DNA of 64,000 bases. It comes from Bordetella parapertussis. GTDB lineage: Bacteria; Pseudomonadota; Gammaproteobacteria; Burkholderiales; Burkholderiaceae_C. The position numbers and the translations under genes are program-made. Below the pieces are notes generated by a model. It was given only the letters and a program-made list of their open reading frames with translations. It had not been told where the DNA came from and did not search any database. The stretch lies in contig CAMDKD010000008.1 of assembly GCA_945901125.1 (NCBI GenBank), forward strand, positions 1-64,000, written 5' to 3'. Positions 42,501-50,393 of this stretch are shown here, one piece after another (the first letter of the stretch is position 1; each line of letters opens with the position of its first letter).

Positions 42501-43418
42501 TCAAGGCGCGCTCAGAAAATCCAACACCGCTTGCACCGAGGCCTGTGGCGCTTCCTCGTGCAGCACATGGCCGATGCCGGGCAGCGTCACCAGTTTGGCC
42601 TGCGGCATGGCCTTCAAGTAATCCTGCGCATTACTGAGCGGGATGAATGCGTCTTTCTCGCCCCATATCAGCAAAGTCGGGGCTTTGATGGATTGCAAAC
42701 GCACAACCGGGTCGCTGTTGCGGGTCTGGCGCATGCGCTCGAGCAAGGCGGTGCGCACACCGGGGGCCAGCATCATGTCGTGGTAACGCTGCATCATCTG
42801 CGGCGTCAATTGGCTGTCGTCGGCAAACGCCGGTGCCACGCCGCCCATCCTCAGCGCCCACTTGGGCAGGCTGTACGGCAGCAAGCCCAGCAACGCCGGC
42901 ACCTCGTAGGTCTTGTCGCTTTTGGCATTCGGATCGGGGAAGCCATCGGGGGAAAGCAATACCAGCTTGCTGACTCTCTCAGGATGCGCCGCGGCCAGAT
43001 TCCAGGCGATGCGCCCGCCCATGGAATGCCCGGCAACGATGACTTGCTGCACCCCGAGTTGGTCCATTACCGCGATGACGCGGGCCACATCTGCCGCGTC
43101 CGAGTAATCCTGATTCACCGCCGGGCCGCTCAGTCCGAAGCCGGGAATGTCTATGCGCAGCACCCGCAGGTTTTTTTCCAGCGCAGGCGCCCAATCGTCC
43201 CAGGCTTGCAAACTCGCGCCAAAGCCGTGCAGCAACAAGATGACAGGTGCATCGCGCGGGCCGCTGTCTTGCACAAACACCGGTTGCTGCTGCACCATGA
43301 GCCGCGCCGTGCCGGGGCGGCTATAGCTTTGCAGCAATACCTGTTCGGTTTTGTCCGGGGTCCAGGCCAACCAGACAGACAGCGCAAGCAAAAAAGCAAT
43401 CATGAGCAAAATTTTCAC
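42501..43418 (-). CDS. alpha/beta hydrolase, membrane-anchored or exported
   Basis: A 305-residue alpha/beta-hydrolase-fold protein with a hydrophobic N-terminus (MKILLMIAFLLALSVWLAW) that would anchor or export it. The oxyanion region is LLLHGFGASLQAWDDW, the nucleophile elbow GHSMGG, the acid in IWGEKDAFIPL and the His in PGIGHVLHEEAP. It overlaps the FIST gene by 4 nt. Its placement downstream of phaM raises the possibility of a polyester or ester substrate, but nothing in the sequence decides this. Confidence 0.88.
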   Translation of the reverse strand: MKILLMIAFLLALSVWLAWTPDKTEQVLLQSYSRPGTARLMVQQQPVFVQDSGPRDAPVILLLHGFGASLQAWDDWAPALEKNLRVLRIDIPGFGLSGPAVNQDYSDAADVARVIAVMDQLGVQQVIVAGHSMGGRIAWNLAAAHPERVSKLVLLSPDGFPDPNAKSDKTYEVPALLGLLPYSLPKWALRMGGVAPAFADDSQLTPQMMQRYHDMMLAPGVRTALLERMRQTRNSDPVVRLQSIKAPTLLIWGEKDAFIPLSNAQDYLKAMPQAKLVTLPGIGHVLHEEAPQASVQAVLDFLSAP

Positions 43419-44677
43419 TGGGTGGTAAATACCGTCAAGACACCGGTATAGCCGTAGACCTGACGGTAAGCGATTTCACCGGCGGCAAAAAACCCGACCA
43501 GCGGCACATCGCCCAAAGCCCGGCGAATGATTTGCAATTCCGCATGCGGCGCGCCGAAATGCGGCCCGCCTCTGCCGGTGCAACTGACGTAAATCGCGCC
43601 TGCTATGCGACGCGCAGGGTGCGGCTGGCTCAGCGGCGTGTCAGCCAGCATGGCTGCCACTTCAGCGCTTTGGTCTTCGGGTTCAAGACTCTCGCGAATT
43701 TCGGTGGCTATGCGCAGCAAATCGGCTTTGGCCGAAGCGGCATCCCGCTTGCAAAACGCCACATGCATGCCGGCTTGCACATGGTGGGCAATCGCCACGC
43801 CGTGGCGCACCGGGTCCAGCCCGATGATGTGACGCACCATGACGGCGTCGTCCAAGCCGCCGGTCAAACGCAGCACCGGCTGACCGGGCATGGCCAAACC
43901 GGCCAGGGTTTCACGCACTTGATCAACGGCTGAGCGCGGGTTGTCTATGGGCACGTGCAAATCCTGCATCAAGGCGTACAAAGCAGGTGAGTTGTCCAGG
44001 CTCATGACCACGTGGTCACGCACTTGCGTGATTTCACGCACCTCGCCTATGGGCGAGCAACCTTGGGTGACGCGCGTGTGCATGGCCACCGCCGCACTGA
44101 AAGCCACGCCGCTCAAGCCGCCTTGGTAGACACCGTGACCCCGGCCCGAAACGGGTAAAGCCGGGCCGCTGTCGCGCGCAAACTGCACGTTTTCTGCCCG
44201 GCTCGAGCTCAAGCCGCCGAAGACAAAACCGCTTTGCGTGCTGCCGGCCAGTTCTTCAATCAAATCACTCAACTCAGGCGTATGGCCGTCTGCATGCACC
44301 AGCGCGGTATGCGCCACAAAACCGCTCGCCCGGGCCTGTCCCAGCGGCGAGGCGCCGCTGAACACCCGGTAATCCTGTTCGGCGATGTCGCACAGCATCA
44401 CGGCCAGCGCAGGCTCGTCGAAATACTCGACGTTATTGGAAGAGATGCCAACGCCTACAGTGCCGCTCCAGTGCTTGACGCCGGGCAATTCCTCGGCCAG
44501 ATGGTCTAACAAGTCCTGCGCATAACGCGCCAGGTGATCGGTGATGTAAATCAATCCCAGGCCTGGCCTGGCCGCATACATGTCTTGCTTCATGCAGGCG
44601 CGCAATTGCGCCAGCACCATGTCTGCCGCCATCTGCCAATGCGGGTGTGTGGCATGGCCGCAGGGAAACAGTTTCAT
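43415..44677 (-). CDS. FIST domain sensory protein
   Basis: A 420-residue protein with FIST N-terminal (about 30-215) and FIST C-terminal (about 225-395) domains, a putative small-ligand sensory module. VFGGLSSSRAENVQFARDSG and YVSCTGRGGPHFGAPHAELQIIRRALGDVPLVGFFAAGEIA are characteristic. No transmembrane or output domain is fused. The ATG at 44677 overlaps the phaM stop (ATGA); much longer in-frame readings upstream run inside phaM and are not used. Possible coupling to polyhydroxybutyrate metabolism is inferred only from the overlap. Confidence 0.88.
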   Translation of the reverse strand: MKLFPCGHATHPHWQMAADMVLAQLRACMKQDMYAARPGLGLIYITDHLARYAQDLLDHLAEELPGVKHWSGTVGVGISSNNVEYFDEPALAVMLCDIAEQDYRVFSGASPLGQARASGFVAHTALVHADGHTPELSDLIEELAGSTQSGFVFGGLSSSRAENVQFARDSGPALPVSGRGHGVYQGGLSGVAFSAAVAMHTRVTQGCSPIGEVREITQVRDHVVMSLDNSPALYALMQDLHVPIDNPRSAVDQVRETLAGLAMPGQPVLRLTGGLDDAVMVRHIIGLDPVRHGVAIAHHVQAGMHVAFCKRDAASAKADLLRIATEIRESLEPEDQSAEVAAMLADTPLSQPHPARRIAGAIYVSCTGRGGPHFGAPHAELQIIRRALGDVPLVGFFAAGEIAYRQVYGYTGVLTVFTTQ

Positions 44678-45255
44678 CAGCCTGCTTTTTTGCGCGGCGC
44701 AGCGCTTGCACTGCGGCTGGTTTTTTTGGCCGCCGGTTTGCGTGCAGGGGCAGCGGTTTTCTTTGCGGGCTTGGCGCTTGGCGCAGACGCAGCAGACGCA
44801 TTGAAAGCGCCCGCGTGTTTTTGCATGTCTTCGACGGCTTGCGATGCAATGGTTTGAAACTGCTGGCCGATGGCACCCCACCATTGCATGGGGTCGACGG
44901 CAGGCGCGGTCGACTTGTCTTTGTCAGGTGCAGCGCTTTTGCCGGCAGCTTTACCACTCATAGCCGCCGCCACATCAGCCATGCCGACATTCATGCTTTG
45001 CAAAGTAGACAAAGTCATGCGCTGCACTTCCAGCGCTTGTATGGTGGCACTCAAGGCCTTGGCGTTCTGGTCCAACCAGAACTGCACCGACTTCAATTCC
45101 TGTATGCGCTTGTCCAACTCAGCCGGGTCCAGGGTGGGCGTCACCCATTGCGCGGCAGACGGCATGGTGGCCGCCGGGTTGGCCTGGGCGAATTGCTTTA
45201 AAAAATCAAAGCCGGGCAAAAATGCATCAAAGTTAAAACCGGGAGTGTCAGCCAT
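44677..45255 (-). CDS. phaM: PhaM-type polyhydroxybutyrate granule protein
   Basis: A 192-residue protein matching PhaM: an N-terminal FDAFLPGFDFLKQFAQ, the core PTLDPAELDKRIQELKSVQFWLDQNAKALSATIQALEVQRMTLSTL, and a C-terminal Lys/Ala/Pro-rich tail (AKKTAAPARKPAAKK). In Cupriavidus necator PhaM activates PHB synthase and ties granules to the nucleoid through this basic tail. It implies the organism makes PHB, although phaCAB is outside the window. It is the first gene of the overlapping phaM-FIST-hydrolase run. Confidence 0.85.
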   Translation of the reverse strand: MADTPGFNFDAFLPGFDFLKQFAQANPAATMPSAAQWVTPTLDPAELDKRIQELKSVQFWLDQNAKALSATIQALEVQRMTLSTLQSMNVGMADVAAAMSGKAAGKSAAPDKDKSTAPAVDPMQWWGAIGQQFQTIASQAVEDMQKHAGAFNASAASAPSAKPAKKTAAPARKPAAKKTSRSASAAPRKKAG

Positions 45256-45270
45256 GGCTTGCCTTATAGG

Positions 45271-45738
45271 TCAGTGTTTATGGTGCGCGCCAGCGGGCTT
45301 GTCATCAGCGCCGGGGGCTTTGGCGGTGGTCATCAAATGCAGTTCCTGCTGCGACTTCACACCGGCTGCGTCTTCAAACAGCAAGGTCAGTTGCACATGG
45401 CTGTCGAGCGGCAAAGGCTCTTTCAAATTCATCAGCATCACATGGTATCCGCCGGGCTTGAGCGTGACGGTTTTACCGGCCGGCAAGTCCAGCGCGGGAA
45501 TAGGCCGCATACGCATCACGTCTTTGTCCATGCTCATTTCATGCACTTCAGCCACTGCTGCAGCGTCGGTTTTGATGCCGACCAAACGCGTGGCTTTTTT
45601 GGCGGTCAGGCTCATGAAGGCACCGGTGGCTTTTTGGCCTTGCACGGTGGCGCGCACCCAGGCGTCGGTGATCTCCACTTGGGCCATGGCTGAGCAAGCG
45701 GCCAAGCTCAAGACAAGGGCTGTGAATATTTTGTACAT
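45271..45738 (-). CDS. PCu(A)C-type periplasmic copper chaperone
   Basis: A 155-residue protein with a signal peptide (MYKIFTALVLSLAACSAMAQ) and the DUF461/PCu(A)C fold. The copper ligands of the H(M)x10Mx21HxM pattern are seen as VHEMSMDKDVMRMRP and GGYHVMLMNL. A His-rich tail (GAHHKH) may add metal binding. It supplies Cu(I) to cytochrome oxidase in related bacteria. It lies 11 bp downstream of exbD in the tonB transcript, which may link copper handling to TonB-dependent uptake. Confidence 0.92.
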   Translation of the reverse strand: MYKIFTALVLSLAACSAMAQVEITDAWVRATVQGQKATGAFMSLTAKKATRLVGIKTDAAAVAEVHEMSMDKDVMRMRPIPALDLPAGKTVTLKPGGYHVMLMNLKEPLPLDSHVQLTLLFEDAAGVKSQQELHLMTTAKAPGADDKPAGAHHKH

Positions 45739-45749
45739 CTGTATCTCCT

Positions 45750-46166
45750 TTAAGGTGTGTTGCGGTCGGTGATGAAACCGATTTGCGTGATGCCTGCGCG
45801 TTGCGCTGCGGCCATGGCCTGGGCCACGCGCTCGTAACGCACGGCGCGGTCACCCCGGATATGCAAAGGCGGTTGCGGTTTGACAGCCGCTGCCTGCGCC
45901 AGCAATTGCAACAGTTGCGCGTCATCGGCCACGGCTGCGTCGTTCCAAAAATACTGTCCTTGCGCGTCCACCGACAAACGGTTGGTTTGCGGCTTGGCCT
46001 CTTGCGGCTGGTTGCTGGCGCGCGGCAGTTCTATGTTGACCGAATGCTTCATCACCGGGATGGTGATCATGAAAATGATCAGCAGCACCAGCATGACGTC
46101 GACCAGCGGCGTCATATTGATTTCGTTCATCACCTCGTCGGTGTCGTCCTGAGTGCCGAAAGCCAT
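45750..46166 (-). CDS. exbD: biopolymer transport protein ExbD
   Basis: A 138-residue inner-membrane protein with one transmembrane helix (VDVMLVLLIIFMITIPVM) preceded by the membrane-edge Asp of NEINMTPLVDVML that carries protons. The rest is periplasmic. With ExbB it energises TonB from the proton motive force. It starts 3 bp after exbB. Confidence 0.95.
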   Translation of the reverse strand: MAFGTQDDTDEVMNEINMTPLVDVMLVLLIIFMITIPVMKHSVNIELPRASNQPQEAKPQTNRLSVDAQGQYFWNDAAVADDAQLLQLLAQAAAVKPQPPLHIRGDRAVRYERVAQAMAAAQRAGITQIGFITDRNTP

Positions 46167-46169
46167 GAC

Positions 46170-46859
46170 TTACTCCTTGGCCTTGACCCGGTGGCCAGTC
46201 ATGAACAACACATGCAAGTCGTGGGCAAAACGGTTCAAACGTCCGATGATGAATTTATTGCCACGCACCAAGGCGTTATAGCCCAACACCGCAGGAATCG
46301 CCACGGCCAGACCCAGCGCCGTCATGATCAATGCTTCCCCGATGGGACCGGCCACTTTGTCAATCGTTGCCTGACCAGCCATACCGATTTGCATCAGCGC
46401 GTGGTAAATGCCCCAGACCGTGCCGAACAAACCAACAAACGGCGCGGTGGAGCCCACCGATGCCAACACCGCCAGCCCGGATTGCAATTGCGCGGTCGCA
46501 TCATCAATGGCGTTTTGCAAACCGCGTGTGACCCAGTCGCTGGTGTCGAGTTGCTTGGACAACTCAGGCTTGGCGGCATCGGTTTTCAAATGCGCCAGCG
46601 CTTGCTGACCGCTTTGGGCGAGTGAACGAAACGGGTTGAAGGCTTCGTCGCCCAGAGCTTTGACACCACCGGCCACGTCTGTGCTGCGCCAGAACGCATC
46701 CACGCGCAAAGCCTGCTTGCGTGCAGCCAGCAGCCCCAGGGTCTTGGTCAGAATAACCACCCAGGAAGCCAGCGACATGGCCAGCAACAACAGCGCGACA
46801 AAACGCGTGACGCCGTCGCCTGCGACCCATAAATTAACCAGTCCGAATTCGTTGTTCAT
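46170..46859 (-). CDS. exbB: biopolymer transport protein ExbB (MotA/TolQ/ExbB family)
   Basis: A 229-residue inner-membrane protein with three expected transmembrane segments (FVALLLLAMSLASWVVILTKTLG near the N-terminus, then two around LASVGSTAPFVGLFGTVWGIYHALM and IGEALIMTALGLAVAIPAVLGYNAL). It is the stator partner of ExbD for TonB. The ATG at 46859 follows the tonB stop by 2 bp. Confidence 0.95.
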   Translation of the reverse strand: MNNEFGLVNLWVAGDGVTRFVALLLLAMSLASWVVILTKTLGLLAARKQALRVDAFWRSTDVAGGVKALGDEAFNPFRSLAQSGQQALAHLKTDAAKPELSKQLDTSDWVTRGLQNAIDDATAQLQSGLAVLASVGSTAPFVGLFGTVWGIYHALMQIGMAGQATIDKVAGPIGEALIMTALGLAVAIPAVLGYNALVRGNKFIIGRLNRFAHDLHVLFMTGHRVKAKE

Positions 46860-46861
46860 GT

Positions 46862-47824
46862 TCACTCTTTTTTCAGTTTGAATGTAATCGGTTGCAAAAA
46901 CCACATCGCCTCGGCAACGCCGCCGCGTTTGCCCGGCACATAACGCCAACGCATGGCCGCCTCCATGCCTGCCTTGTCCAGCCGCTCAAAGCCGCTGCTG
47001 GTTTGCAGTTCGACTTTTTGCGGCACGCCGTCCGCGCCTATGAAGACACGCACAATGACCTGGCCTTGCTCGCCTAATTTCACGCTCATGCGCGGATAGT
47101 CAGGGGCAGGATTGTGCAAATGCTCGGCTTTGGAAGATGGCATTTCCACTTTGGGCGCAGGCGGTGGGGCGGGCGGGGCCGCCGGCGCGGGCGGCGGGGC
47201 TACGGGTGCCGCTGGAGCTGGTGGTGCAGGTTTGGGTGGCGGTGCAGGCACCACGCTGGCGGTTGCGGGTGCGGCTGGTGTTGACGGCGGCGGCTCATGC
47301 ACCACAGGAGGAGGTGGTGGTGGCGCTTTGAGCGGTTCCGGCCTGGGCTCGGGCTTGGGCTCGGGCTTGGGCTCGGGCTTAGGTTCCGGCTTAGGCTCAG
47401 GCTTAGGCTCAGGTTTAGGCTCCGGCTTGGGTTCTGGCTTGGGCTCTGGCTTAGGTTCCGGCTTAGGCTCGGGCTTGGGTTCTGGCTTGGGTTCTGGCTT
47501 AGGCTCAGGTTTGGGCTCAGGTTTGGGCTCGGGTTTGGGCTCGGGTTTGGGCTCGGGTTTGGGCTCGGGCTTAGGTTCCGGCTTGGGTTCCGGTTTCGGT
47601 TCAAGTTTGGGCTCAGGCTTGGGCGGCGGTTGTTTCTCAGGCGGCGGTTGTTTCTCAGGCGGCGGTGGAGGGGGCGGCGGCGGGGGCGGCTCGGTCTGAC
47701 TCAGCAACATGACCGGCACCACCACCTGTGCCATGCGTTGCAACAAACCTGTGTGTAAAGCCCACAGCGCCAGCACGTGCAGGCAAACAACGCTGATGAG
47801 AATTATGAGGGTGCGGCGGTTCAT
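46862..47824 (-). CDS. tonB: TonB energy-transducing protein with extended Pro-rich linker
   Basis: A 320-residue TonB. A single N-terminal transmembrane anchor (TLIILISVVCLHVLALWAL) is followed by a run of prolines, about two dozen Glu-Pro-Lys-Pro repeats (roughly residues 65-160), a second Pro/Ala-rich stretch, and the C-terminal receptor-contacting domain (YPRMSVKLGEQGQVIVRVFIGADG...MRWRYVPGKR). The linker is unusually long and regular and should span the periplasm as a stiff rod. Order tonB-exbB-exbD-copper chaperone suggests one transcript. Confidence 0.95.
   Translation of the reverse strand: MNRRTLIILISVVCLHVLALWALHTGLLQRMAQVVVPVMLLSQTEPPPPPPPPPPPEKQPPPEKQPPPKPEPKLEPKPEPKPEPKPEPKPEPKPEPKPEPKPEPKPEPKPEPKPEPKPEPKPEPKPEPKPEPKPEPKPEPKPEPKPEPKPEPKPEPKPEPRPEPLKAPPPPPPVVHEPPPSTPAAPATASVVPAPPPKPAPPAPAAPVAPPPAPAAPPAPPPAPKVEMPSSKAEHLHNPAPDYPRMSVKLGEQGQVIVRVFIGADGVPQKVELQTSSGFERLDKAGMEAAMRWRYVPGKRGGVAEAMWFLQPITFKLKKE
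47341..47622 (-). repeat. tandem 12-bp-type repeat encoding Glu-Pro-Lys-Pro in tonB
   Basis: The + strand reads GGCTCGGGCTTG-like hexamer pairs over about 280 bp, all in frame with tonB. Synonymous variants (GGTTCC, GGCTCA, GGTTTG) are scattered but some runs are exact, so slippage has been recent in parts. The antisense frames are open simply because of the repeat. Confidence 0.9.
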
Positions 47825-47982
47825 GACAAGTGTTGGACAAAGAGGCCGGCGCGTTGACGCCGACCTGCACTATAGGACAGGTCGGGATACAGGCTTTGGT
47901 TTGTCGCACATGACATAGGCGCGCGCAGGTTTTGCGCATAGAAGTTCCAGCAACTGTTTGCAGACGCGCCTACACTGGGTGC

Positions 47983-48522
47983 ATGCTGCGTTTTTACTTT
48001 TCTCTTGTCATATCGGCTGCGGCAGCCCTGGCCTGCTTTGGTCTGTCGGCGCAAACCCTGGCGCTCGGGCGGCCCGTGCCCGACTTTGAAGCCACAGACC
48101 TCAAACAAGGCCGCGTGTTCCGCTTGTCCGAACACAAAGGCAAAGTCATCATCGTCAATTTCTGGGCCTCCTGGTGCACACCGTGTCAAGCGGAAATGCC
48201 AAGCATCGAGGCGTATTACCGCAAACACCAGGCCAAAGGTTTGCAAGTGATTGCCATCAGCATAGACTCGGTCAAATACCTGCCCACGGTCAAAAAAATG
48301 GCGCAGGGTTTCAGCTTTTTCACCGCACACCAAAGCCAGGCCAAGGTCACCGGCTTTGGCCGCATCTCGAGGCTGCCGTCGACTTTTGTGATCGACCGCC
48401 AAGGCGTGCTGCGCAAAAACGGTCATGAAGGCGATCCTGAGGTCAATACAGAGCTGCTGGAAACGCTGGTCACGCCCTTGTTACGCATGCCAGAAAAAAC
48501 TGTTGGTAAACCGGGTTCATAA
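47983..48522 (+). CDS. TlpA/ResA-like thiol-disulfide oxidoreductase
   Basis: A 179-residue exported thioredoxin-fold protein. The signal segment is FYFSLVISAAAALACFGLSAQ; the redox motif WCTPC lies in IVNFWASWCTPCQAEMPSIEAYY, and the cis-Pro region is RLPSTFVIDRQG. Such proteins reduce disulfides in the periplasm, for example during cytochrome c maturation. The ATG at 47983 fits the signal peptide; upstream in-frame codons do not. It diverges from tonB. Confidence 0.9.
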   Translation: MLRFYFSLVISAAAALACFGLSAQTLALGRPVPDFEATDLKQGRVFRLSEHKGKVIIVNFWASWCTPCQAEMPSIEAYYRKHQAKGLQVIAISIDSVKYLPTVKKMAQGFSFFTAHQSQAKVTGFGRISRLPSTFVIDRQGVLRKNGHEGDPEVNTELLETLVTPLLRMPEKTVGKPGS

Positions 48523-48592
48523 GCAGTGATGACTGCAGCATTGAAAAACCGCCAGACCAAGCTTTCTTCACTGCTCAAAACGTGGGCCAGTC

Positions 48593-49399
48593 TCAGTCAA
48601 ACTTGGGCCGGCGTTTTTCTTTGAGAGAGGCCACGCCTTCGCGCACATCCGGGCCGCCAAAGCCCATGAACTCCAGCGCCAGCGAAGTGTCAAACGAAGG
48701 CCCGGCCTGGCGCAACCAGTTGTTCAGCGAATACTTGGTCCAGCGAATCGCGGTTTGACTGCCGCTGGCGAGTTTGTCGGCCACCTCATACGCTTTGTCC
48801 AGCAGCTTGTCGTCATCCACACACAGCGACACCAGTCCTATGCGCTCGGCCTCTTCGCCGCTGACCGGTTCGCACAGCATCAAATAGTATTTGGCTTTGG
48901 CCATGCCGCACAGCAAAGGCCAGATGATGGCCGCATGGTCACCGGCGGCCACACCCAATCGCGTGTGACCGTCGACGATCTTGGCGCTTTTGGCGGCGAT
49001 TGAAATATCGGCCAGCAAACCGGCCACCAGACCGGCACCGACCGCCGGGCCGTGCATGGCGCTGACCACCGGCTTGTCGCAATTGATGATGTTGTAGACC
49101 AGGTCGCGCGCCTCTTTCCAGACGCGGGTGCGAACCTCGAAATCCTGCGCCATGTCGCTGACCAGTTGCAAATCGCCGCCGCCGGAAAACCCCTGCCCTT
49201 CACCGCGCAGCACAGCGCAGCGCACGCTGTCGTCGCGGCCTATGTCGCGCCAGATCTCGCACAAATCGGCATGGCCCTGGTGACCGGCGGTCGGCAGTTT
49301 GCCGTTGGCCGCTTTCATTTGAATATCAAGCACGCTGTCGTGCGGGCCGCGGCGGCTGATGTTCAATGTCTCGTAAATGCTGTAGTCAATCGGTTTCAT
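48593..49399 (-). CDS. enoyl-CoA hydratase/isomerase family protein
   Basis: A 268-residue crotonase-fold protein. The CoA-binding/oxyanion segments are LRGEGQGFSGGGDLQLV and MHGPAVGAGLVAGLLADISIAA; GVAAGDHAAIIWPLLCGMAKAKYYLM follows. The usual catalytic Glu position of hydratases reads Gly-Asp here, so a hydratase activity is doubtful and an isomerase, lyase or hydrolase variant is possible. It stands alone, not linked to the aminobenzoate cluster. Confidence 0.87.
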   Translation of the reverse strand: MKPIDYSIYETLNISRRGPHDSVLDIQMKAANGKLPTAGHQGHADLCEIWRDIGRDDSVRCAVLRGEGQGFSGGGDLQLVSDMAQDFEVRTRVWKEARDLVYNIINCDKPVVSAMHGPAVGAGLVAGLLADISIAAKSAKIVDGHTRLGVAAGDHAAIIWPLLCGMAKAKYYLMLCEPVSGEEAERIGLVSLCVDDDKLLDKAYEVADKLASGSQTAIRWTKYSLNNWLRQAGPSFDTSLALEFMGFGGPDVREGVASLKEKRRPKFD

Positions 49400-49535
49400 G
49401 GTTTTGGATTGTCACTGTTAAATGCAAGAGATTGTGCCTTGGCTACCAGTGATGCCGGCTTTGTTGACAAAGATCAAGGTCGCTTTTGTCAGCAGGTCGC
49501 AAGATCAAGCCCTGTTGACTTCTTGAACACACACC

Positions 49536-49907
49536 ATGACACAAACCAAGTTGCAGCCTTATTTGCAAGCCCTGATGAAAATGCGCGAAAGCCTGCTGCT
49601 GCGAATTGAGCAGCAACGCGAAGGCAAAGCCAGCCGCGCCGAAGTGGCGTTTGCGCATTTCGACCATACCCAGGACGATGAAGGCCAAATCAACAGCGAA
49701 CGCGACATTGAATTTGCCATCAACGAAAACGAGACCGCGCAGTTGCAATCGATTGAAGAGGCGCTCAAGCGCATCACCCAAGGCGTGTACGGCTTGTGTG
49801 TGGAGTGCGGCACCATGCAATCGCGCGAACGCTTGCTGGCCGCGCCGCAAGCCACGCGCTGCATGGCTTGCCAAACCAAGTTTGAATCTGCCCACGCCAC
49901 ACACTGA
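49536..49907 (+). CDS. TraR/DksA-family zinc finger protein
   Basis: A 123-residue protein with an N-terminal coiled-coil-like stretch and a C-terminal four-Cys zinc finger (CVECG...CMACQ), the DksA/TraR arrangement; such proteins insert into the RNA polymerase secondary channel. It lacks the DxxDxA coiled-coil tip of true DksA, so it is a paralogue. The next gene follows 11 bp downstream and may be co-expressed. Confidence 0.88.
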   Translation: MTQTKLQPYLQALMKMRESLLLRIEQQREGKASRAEVAFAHFDHTQDDEGQINSERDIEFAINENETAQLQSIEEALKRITQGVYGLCVECGTMQSRERLLAAPQATRCMACQTKFESAHATH

Positions 49908-49918
49908 GAACACTGCCC

Positions 49919-50293
49919 ATGTCCACTTTTCACGCCATCGTCTGGATAGACCACAAGGAAGCCCATGTGCTGATGTTTGACCGCGAGCATGTGCAAGCGC
50001 AGCGCATACATTCGCGCAGCCACCACAGTCACCAAGGCAAGCATGTGGACGCGGCTTCGTTTTTCAAAGAAGTCAGCGACCAATTGCATGGCACGCACGA
50101 GGTGTTATTGACCGGCCCGGGCTCGGCGCGTACCGAGTTCAAGCATTGGTGCGAACTGCATGCCAAAGGCGCTGCACACGCCATCGTCGATAACGTGGCC
50201 AGCGACCACCCCAGCGACGCGCAACTGATTGCCATGGCGCGTCAGTATTTCAAAAAGTTTGACCAGTTGGCGGCCGACCCCGGTCACGTTTGA
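49919..50293 (+). CDS. small 'translational machinery'/eRF1-like domain protein
   Basis: A 124-residue protein: ATWIDH-like start (HAIVWIDHKEAHVLMF), a His-rich middle (IHSRSHHSHQGKH), and a C-terminal domain LTGPGSARTEFKHWCELHAK...DHPSDAQLIAMARQYFKKFD. This matches a family often labelled translational machinery protein and related to the third domain of release-factor eRF1-like proteins. Its function is not established. It is probably co-transcribed with the DksA-type gene. Confidence 0.65.
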   Translation: MSTFHAIVWIDHKEAHVLMFDREHVQAQRIHSRSHHSHQGKHVDAASFFKEVSDQLHGTHEVLLTGPGSARTEFKHWCELHAKGAAHAIVDNVASDHPSDAQLIAMARQYFKKFDQLAADPGHV

Positions 50294-50338
50294 AGATTTA
50301 AGTCGCCTGGCCCGGCCGCTAAGGCTTACACCTGCAAA

Positions 50339-50381
50339 CTCAGCTTTCAAGCACCCGACATAAGCGGGCGTGAAAGCCGAG
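50339..50381. terminator. hairpin between convergent genes, possible terminator
   Basis: CTCAGCTTTCA (50339-50349) pairs with TGAAAGCCGAG (50371-50381), with one mismatch that is a G-U wobble on the minus-strand transcript. It lies between two convergent stop codons. There is no T-tract, so it may only block read-through weakly. Confidence 0.4.
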
Positions 50382-50393
50382 TGAACAAGCGGG

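Noticed and set aside
44678..44884. N-terminal extension of the FIST protein by 69 codons
   Set aside because: It overlaps phaM out of frame, is Cys/Arg-rich without conservation, and the ATGA overlap at 44677 is a normal coupled start.
47112..47699. A 195-codon plus-strand frame encoding Gly-Leu-Gly-Ser repeats
   Set aside because: It is the complement of the TonB Glu-Pro-Lys-Pro repeat, which keeps several frames open; it has no start context or independent conservation.
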